Assembly (NCBI GenBank): GCA_013372875.1
Contig: JABXIW010000365.1
Location: 1 to 10,079, forward strand
Length of the DNA: 10,079 nucleotides
Source: Gammaproteobacteria bacterium
GTDB taxonomy: Bacteria; Pseudomonadota; Gammaproteobacteria; Enterobacterales; Kangiellaceae
Reading direction: 5' to 3'
Shown here: piece after piece, positions 5,393-10,079 of the stretch
Position numbering within the stretch: position 1 is the stretch's first letter
Layout of the letters: every line of letters starts with the position of its first letter
Notes under the pieces: model-generated
Told to the model about the DNA's origin: nothing
Database searches by the model: none
What the model saw: the letters and a program-made list of their open reading frames with translations, nothing else
Program-made: the position numbers and the translations under genes

Positions 5393-6421
5393 ATGAATGG
5401 AAAATTAAACCTTCCCATCAATACCGTGATTGGCGTGTCTCTGCTGGTGTTATTGCTTGTTCCTGCGCTCTACTTCGCCAAACCGGTGCTGTTACCTATG
5501 GTGATAAGTACGTTCGTGGCACTGCTGTTTAGCCCGCTGATCAATTATTTTGAAGATAAAGGCCTGCCACGCACGATAACTGTGGTGGTGACGTTGACGT
5601 TATTGGTGAGTGTTTCAATACTCGGTTTAGCGGCGATATCAGAACCCGCGAAACAATGGTGGGCTGAGTTGCCAAGCATCGTCCAAAACGTTTCGCAGGA
5701 AGTGAATGAAGTGACCAAAGCGTCGTCAGAGCACATGAACGCGCCGCTTGAGCTTGCCAGTGACATGAACATTGACGAGATGGGCAACAACACGGTGTTT
5801 TCTCTGCTGAAAGCGCTCGCGACCACCACACCAACGCTGTTAACTCAGGCGATGATTGTGCTGTTTATGGTGTATTTCATGCTTAATCATGGTCGAAGTC
5901 TGTTTCGTAAATCGGTATCGCGTTTGCGTGGTTTTTCGAAACAACGTCAGGCGGTGGAGTTGGTGCAGGCTCTGCAGAAAGATTTATCGCGCTACATCGG
6001 CACCATTACTTTGGTCAATGCGGGTTTAGGCTTGTGTGTAGGATTGGTGTTTTTTGTCCTCGGCCTTGAAGACCCATTTCTATGGGGTGCGTTTGCGGGG
6101 GTAATGAATTTCGCACCGTATTTGGGGCCAGTGATTTCGATGGTGAGCTTTGGTTTTGTCGCGTATCTGCAGTTAGATTCGGTCAGTTTTATGCTGACAG
6201 TGGTGTCGATATATCTGTTGCTGAATTTAATCGAGAGTCAGTTTGTCACCCCAACTTTGCTAGGGAGGCGGTTTAACCTCAACCCGTTAGTCATCTTTAT
6301 GTGGCTGGTCTTTTGGGGTTGGTTGTGGGGTGGAATGGGGCTGTTGATTGGCGTGCCGCTGTTGGTGTGCATCAACATTTTAGCGGATCGTTTGGCGCTT
6401 TGCGGTTCGACGAACATCTAA
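5393..6421 (+). CDS. AI-2E family transporter (PerM/YdiK-like permease)
   Basis: This is a 342-residue inner-membrane permease, the normal size for the family. Hydrophobic helices are seen at about 12-29, 33-50, 61-82, 149-165, 203-223, 229-258, 266-283 and 298-326, with a soluble loop at about 85-145. Family hallmarks are present: NFAPYLGPVIS (239-249), ESQFVTPTLLGRRFNLNPL (281-299) and GLLIGVPLLV (316-325). Members export varied substrates; AI-2 is only the namesake and some act as Na+/H+ antiporters, so the substrate here is open. GAGG upstream and only nine bases after the YqjK-like stop make it the fourth gene of that operon. Its stop codon lies in an inverted repeat, and it converges on the cyclic-di-GMP gene with a 32-base gap. 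Confidence 0.9.
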   Translation: MNGKLNLPINTVIGVSLLVLLLVPALYFAKPVLLPMVISTFVALLFSPLINYFEDKGLPRTITVVVTLTLLVSVSILGLAAISEPAKQWWAELPSIVQNVSQEVNEVTKASSEHMNAPLELASDMNIDEMGNNTVFSLLKALATTTPTLLTQAMIVLFMVYFMLNHGRSLFRKSVSRLRGFSKQRQAVELVQALQKDLSRYIGTITLVNAGLGLCVGLVFFVLGLEDPFLWGAFAGVMNFAPYLGPVISMVSFGFVAYLQLDSVSFMLTVVSIYLLLNLIESQFVTPTLLGRRFNLNPLVIFMWLVFWGWLWGGMGLLIGVPLLVCINILADRLALCGSTNI

Positions 6422-6429
6422 CCGCAAAG
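6398..6429. terminator. Inverted repeat at the end of the AI-2E-family gene, possible bidirectional terminator
   Basis: CTTTGCGGTT (6398-6407) is perfectly mirrored by AACCGCAAAG (6420-6429) around a 12-base loop. The TAA stop of the permease gene (6419-6421) overlaps the right arm. It sits between two convergent genes, as expected for a shared terminator, but neither side has a convincing T-run. Confidence 0.5.
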
Positions 6430-6453
6430 TTGCCAGTGTATTGAACGTTGTGC

Positions 6454-8889
6454 TTAGTTAAATAACTTTTCCGCCGCAACGGGTGGGCTGAATAAATATC
6501 CCTGACCGTAGATACAACCTTTGTCGACCAAGTAAGCCACTTGTTCTGGCGTTTCGATGCCTTCTGCCACGACTTTGAGTGAAAGCGTCGTGCCCATCGC
6601 AATGATGGCGTTAACAATGGCGTTGCTGTCGTTGTCGTTAGGCACATCACTGACAAACGAGCGGTCGATTTTCAGTTTGTTGATTGGCAAACCTTTGAGG
6701 TACGACAGCGAAGAATAGCCTGTGCCGAAGTCATCCAACGAAATCTCGATTCCGAGTTCACACAGCTGATTTAGCGATGCGATGGCCAGTTTTGGATCGA
6801 TAAGCAAAAAGCTTTCGGTAATTTCCAGCTCCAAGCGATGCGCTGGGAATCCCGTTTCACGAAGGATGGTTTTGAGCTTGTTGATGAAGCGCGACTGTTG
6901 CAGTTGAAGTGCTGATACATTGACTGCAATTTTGCCAAATTGAACGCCTCTCGCCAGCCAGCCAGTCCCTTGTAAACAGGCGTCTTTGAGTACCCATTCG
7001 CCGATGCTTTGAATCAAGCCCGTCTTCTCTGCGATAGGAATAAAATCCGCAGGTGGCACTAAGCCAAATTCTGGATGTTCCCAACGCACCAAGGCTTCCA
7101 CACCAATAATTGCGTTTTGCGCGAGGTTGTATTGCGGCTGATACACCAAATGCAGCTGTTCTTTTTCTATCGCTTCATGCAGCGCAGATTGAATACGGAC
7201 GTGCGATACCGATTTGTCAGTTAAATCCGGAGAGTAGAACGCGTAGCCGTTACGGCCATTTTTCTTCGCCAGATACATTGCGGTGTCGGCGTTTTTTAGC
7301 AGCGTTTCACTGTCTTGACCGTCGTTCGGGTAGAGTGCGATACCGATGCTGGTGGAGATCCGCAGCGAATCGTGATTTGCCAGATCGAACGGGCGACGGA
7401 ACACGCCCAAAATCGAGCTCAACGTTTCGAGTAACGGAGAATCGCCGTCAATGTCTGGCAGTACGATGACAAATTCATCGCCACCGATGCGAGCCACATG
7501 CGCGTTCAGGTGCAAAATGTCTTGCAGGCGAACCGCCAGTTTCGACAACAGTTGATCACCACAGAAATGGCCCATGCTGTCGTTAATGTGCTTAAAGTGG
7601 TCGATATCAAGAAACAACGTAGCAAAAGGTTGTTCCATCTCGATGTGCTGTTCCAGCAAGCTGATCAAATGGGTTCGGTTGGGCAAGTTGGTCAGCGGAT
7701 CGTAAAACGCCATGCGTTGCAGTTTCTCTTCGTGTGCCTTGCGCACTGAGATGTCCTCAAACACACAGATGTAGTTAATTAGGTGGTTTTTGTCATCCAT
7801 TACCGCGCTAATAGTGGCTAATTGCGGGTAAATGCTGCCATCACGTTTGCGGTTGATAAACTCGCCTTTCCATTGACCTTTGGTTTCAAGCTGCTGCCAA
7901 AGTTGTCGGTAAAAAGCATCATCATGGTGCCCAGAGCGGAGGATGTTCGGGTTCTTCCCAATCACTTCTTCGGCGCTGAATCCGGTGATCTGCGAGAACG
8001 CGTTGTTGACATCAATGATATTGGCATTGCTGTCGGTAATGACCATACCTTCTTGCGAGTTGTTGAAGATTTTCGACGCCAACGACAATTGCGTTTCCAC
8101 CATCTTGCGACGGGTAATGTTGCGCGTCATGCCCAAAATGCCGATCAGGTCACCGGCCTGATTTCGTACCGGTGATTTGATGGTTTCCAGCCAAGTTTGG
8201 TTGTTGTTTTCATCAATTTGGCGACACTCTTCAACGATGTTCTGTGTGCCAGTAGCGACCACTAATCGGTCTGCATCAATGAATTTTTCCGCGCGCTCGG
8301 CGCTGAAAAGGTCAAAGTCGTTCTTCCCGACAATGTCATCGTTAGACTTTTTCCACGCCTGTTCCACGCTGCGGTTAGTCATGGCGTACAGACCATCAGT
8401 GGTTTTGATCCAGATGTGGTCATCCAGACAATCGATGAATTCTTGCAGCGTTGGCAGTGGTTTGTTGGCGTGTGAGTGATGACGTTTGAGCTCTTGATGA
8501 TAATGCTGGCTAACATCAAAACTGATGCGGCCTGCCAGTGCGCTCAGCCACGCAGAAACGGTTTGCTTTTGCTGCGTTGAGTGCGTCAACGTCACAACGG
8601 CAAACAGCTCCTCATTCGGTAGCCATACTGGGCACAGGCTCAGGTTTTCATCATCAAATTGTGAGCAAACTACGTCAAAGTGCGGCGCGGAAAATTGCGC
8701 GCAGTTTTGCTCAATCATCGCCACGATGGCGCGGTGATTTTGTGGCGAGGTGGATACCTCACTGGATAGCCATTGTTTGGTGTAGCTCAGGGTATAAAGT
8801 TGTCCCTGAGCTTGAGTGGCATCACAGCATTGCTGCAGAGCGTGTTGCCAGTCAGTCATCAACGGTGAAGGAATAGCGAAGCGAAACAT
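6454..8889 (-). CDS. PAS-PAS-GGDEF-EAL cyclic-di-GMP signalling protein
   Basis: This is an 811-residue, probably cytoplasmic protein. A non-hydrophobic N-terminal region of about 140 residues has no recognised fold. Two PAS domains follow (about 145-260 and 270-385; the second has DSNANIIDVNNAFSQITGFS), then GGDEF (about 390-555) and EAL (about 565-811). The cyclase signature is intact (RIGGDEF, with GGDEF at 469-473). There is no RxxD inhibitory site upstream of it (HLNA stands there). The phosphodiesterase residues all appear present: EAL 598-600, N657, E689, DD 719-720, K740, E776 and Q796. It may therefore make or degrade cyclic-di-GMP, or use the GGDEF domain as a GTP sensor. ATG at 8889 is preferred: AGGA lies upstream, though 13 bases away. 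A TTG ten codons earlier has no ribosome binding site. Confidence 0.93.
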   Translation of the reverse strand: MFRFAIPSPLMTDWQHALQQCCDATQAQGQLYTLSYTKQWLSSEVSTSPQNHRAIVAMIEQNCAQFSAPHFDVVCSQFDDENLSLCPVWLPNEELFAVVTLTHSTQQKQTVSAWLSALAGRISFDVSQHYHQELKRHHSHANKPLPTLQEFIDCLDDHIWIKTTDGLYAMTNRSVEQAWKKSNDDIVGKNDFDLFSAERAEKFIDADRLVVATGTQNIVEECRQIDENNNQTWLETIKSPVRNQAGDLIGILGMTRNITRRKMVETQLSLASKIFNNSQEGMVITDSNANIIDVNNAFSQITGFSAEEVIGKNPNILRSGHHDDAFYRQLWQQLETKGQWKGEFINRKRDGSIYPQLATISAVMDDKNHLINYICVFEDISVRKAHEEKLQRMAFYDPLTNLPNRTHLISLLEQHIEMEQPFATLFLDIDHFKHINDSMGHFCGDQLLSKLAVRLQDILHLNAHVARIGGDEFVIVLPDIDGDSPLLETLSSILGVFRRPFDLANHDSLRISTSIGIALYPNDGQDSETLLKNADTAMYLAKKNGRNGYAFYSPDLTDKSVSHVRIQSALHEAIEKEQLHLVYQPQYNLAQNAIIGVEALVRWEHPEFGLVPPADFIPIAEKTGLIQSIGEWVLKDACLQGTGWLARGVQFGKIAVNVSALQLQQSRFINKLKTILRETGFPAHRLELEITESFLLIDPKLAIASLNQLCELGIEISLDDFGTGYSSLSYLKGLPINKLKIDRSFVSDVPNDNDSNAIVNAIIAMGTTLSLKVVAEGIETPEQVAYLVDKGCIYGQGYLFSPPVAAEKLFN

Positions 8890-8976
8890 AATTAGTAAAG
8901 TATCCTGAAGTGCCCACAAATATTTATAGGAATGTCGCCGTGTTTGGCGGCTGGGCTTTGGTTATATCGTATCCAA

Positions 8977-8996
8977 CGCTTGAACAATTCCAAGCG
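8977..8996 (-). repeat. Small hairpin upstream of the cyclic-di-GMP gene
   Basis: CGCTTG (8977-8982) is mirrored by CAAGCG (8991-8996), and the stem can continue inward by GAA/TTC with one bulged base. It lies in the 213-base gap between the permease and the cyclic-di-GMP gene, about 90 bases upstream of the latter. It has no T-run, so it is more likely a leader structure or operator than a terminator. No clear promoter could be placed in this gap. Confidence 0.4.
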
Positions 8997-9102
8997 ACTG
9001 AAGGCACTTTCGATCAATAAAATGTTAGCGAGCTCTCTTTTTTATCCAACTCGTTTCATTTCTCCGTTTTCATATTGTCCTAAGTTTTTCGGGCATGACC
9101 AA

Positions 9103-10011
9103 CTATTGCGATGCGTTCGCCGCCTTGGCTTTTTTACCCCAAGTCACCTGTTGGATGACCAAACCACTGATGATTAAGACAAGTCCAATCAACGTCGATG
9201 GATGAATTTTTTCACCAATAATGGTGGCCAGTAACATCAACGAGATAAATGGCGAAGCAAATATCAGGTTGCTGATGCGCGCCGTGTTTTGGGTTAACTT
9301 TAAGGCGCTCAACCACAGCACAAACGTCACTCCCATCTCAAACAAGCCGACGTATGTCACCGCCGCCCAGCCTTTGATGGAAATAGAGTGCCAGCTTGCG
9401 CCTTCGTACCAACTCAACGCGATAGTGAATGGGATGGCAACCAAAAAGCCCAGCAAAACACCAATCACCGGATCGGCTTTGTTTTTGGTGTTGAGAATCC
9501 AGTAACCCGCCCAAAGTAACGTCGACAGCAGTGCCAAGCCAACGCCAAGCGGACTCTCAAACTGCATGCCAAGCACATTGCCTTGTGTTGCAATCACGAT
9601 CACGCCGAGGTAACTGAATCCACACGCTATCCAATCTTTGCCACGAATCTTTTGCCCCAAAAACACCGCAGCCATCAGGGTGAGCGTAATGGCCCAGCTG
9701 TAGTTGATGGCCTGCGCTTGAGAAGCGGGCAGCAAATCGTACGCTTTAAATAGGATCAAGTAATACGCCAACGGGTTGATCAAACCAAGCAGCAAGTAGT
9801 ACCAAGGATTAGAGAGAAAAGTAGCACTTAGCTGGCTTAATTTACCTTGCACACCGCACACAATCGTAAGCGCGATGGCAGAAACCATACTGGCGATACA
9901 CAGCATTTGGATCGGCGTAAACTCCGCTAATGTCAGTTTAAATGCGGTTGCAACCGTTGACCAAAGTAATACTGCTGAGAGCCCAAATCCTAGGGCACGA
10001 CGCTCGTTCAT
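9103..10011 (-). CDS. EamA/DMT superfamily transporter
   Basis: This is a 302-residue inner-membrane protein with ten hydrophobic segments arranged as two EamA repeats (about 6-140 and 154-290), the standard drug/metabolite transporter layout and length. Typical features are the N-terminal LLWSTVATAFKL, NYSWAITLTLMAAVFLGQKI (103-122) closing the first repeat, and SPFISLMLLATIIGEKI (253-269) in the second. The C-terminal tail is basic (GKKAKA). Family members export amino acids, nucleobases or other metabolites; the substrate cannot be read from sequence. AGAGG just upstream of ATG sets the start. No clear terminator was seen after the stop, so read-through into the cyclic-di-GMP gene 213 bases downstream is possible. 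Confidence 0.9.
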   Translation of the reverse strand: MNERRALGFGLSAVLLWSTVATAFKLTLAEFTPIQMLCIASMVSAIALTIVCGVQGKLSQLSATFLSNPWYYLLLGLINPLAYYLILFKAYDLLPASQAQAINYSWAITLTLMAAVFLGQKIRGKDWIACGFSYLGVIVIATQGNVLGMQFESPLGVGLALLSTLLWAGYWILNTKNKADPVIGVLLGFLVAIPFTIALSWYEGASWHSISIKGWAAVTYVGLFEMGVTFVLWLSALKLTQNTARISNLIFASPFISLMLLATIIGEKIHPSTLIGLVLIISGLVIQQVTWGKKAKAANASQ

Positions 10012-10033
10012 GATGCCTCTGTGTGATGATGTG

Positions 10034-10059
10034 CCGCTCTTTGCTGAAAGAGTGAGCGG
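10034..10059. repeat. Inverted repeat upstream of the EamA-family gene
   Basis: CTCTTT (10037-10042, with C10037-T10042 read as part of CCGCTCTTT) can pair with AAAGAG (10047-10052) over a GCTG loop, and the outer CCGC/GCGG also match with a small bulge (TGA). It lies 23-48 bases upstream of the start codon, in the expected 5' leader or promoter zone. There is no T-run on either side. Confidence 0.4.
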
Positions 10060-10079
10060 GAGTGAGTATGTTGTACGGA

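Noticed and set aside
7110..8876. Several plus-strand reading frames opposite the cyclic-di-GMP gene
   Set aside because: They lie antisense to a gene with strong domain evidence, and their products are Arg/Ser/Cys-rich, as expected of shadow frames.
8890..8919. TTG start ten codons upstream of the cyclic-di-GMP protein
   Set aside because: No ribosome binding site lies before the TTG; the ATG at 8889 has an AGGA upstream, although spaced rather far.
8932..9177. 81-codon plus-strand reading frame in the gap before the cyclic-di-GMP gene
   Set aside because: It has no convincing ribosome binding site, runs antisense into the end of the EamA-family gene and its product resembles nothing recognisable.
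1..10079. Mobile element, CRISPR, toxin-antitoxin or defence system
   Set aside because: No transposase, integrase, direct-repeat array, nuclease or typical toxin-antitoxin pair was seen; all larger genes fit ordinary chromosomal families.

Overview
The window looks like a chromosomal stretch of a gammaproteobacterium, most likely a Vibrio or close relative. This is an inference from the moderate GC content, strong AGGAG-type ribosome binding sites and the gene content (a yqjD/yqjE/yqjK-type operon, DUF1328 and DUF2383 genes, a phosphatase/lipid-kinase fusion and a PAS-GGDEF-EAL protein). No rRNA, tRNA, CRISPR array, transposase, integrase or attachment site was seen. The region reads as ordinary but poorly characterised chromosome rather than a mobile island.

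Region 1 (1-2750, + strand): the last codons of a probable BON-domain protein, a 58-aa DUF1328 membrane protein, a 65-aa lipoprotein, a strong terminator, a hemerythrin (HHE) protein, and a 545-aa membrane protein joining a dual-specificity phosphatase to a YegS/LCB5-type lipid kinase. A terminator follows.

Region 2 (2875-3838, - strand): a 132-aa protein of unknown function, whose terminator begins inside its own last codons, and a DUF2383 four-helix-bundle protein, each apparently with its own terminator.

Region 3 (3839-6429): a 445-base divergent intergenic region, then a tight + strand operon. It encodes a DUF883/YqjD protein, a YqjE-like membrane protein with a perfect 13-bp hairpin in its early codons, a YqjK-like protein overlapping it by 56 bases, and an AI-2E-family permease.

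Region 4 (6454-10079, - strand): a PAS-PAS-GGDEF-EAL cyclic-di-GMP enzyme with both catalytic motifs intact, and an EamA/DMT-family permease upstream of it.

Taken together, regions 1-3 gather small membrane or envelope proteins and small helical proteins whose relatives are usually linked to stress or stationary phase (BON, DUF1328, HHE, DUF2383, YqjD). A shared role in envelope or stationary-phase adaptation is a reasonable inference, but the sequence alone does not prove it. The features most worth a second look are the phosphatase-kinase fusion, the perfect hairpin at 4612-4641, the unrecognised 132-aa protein and the structured divergent intergenic region.
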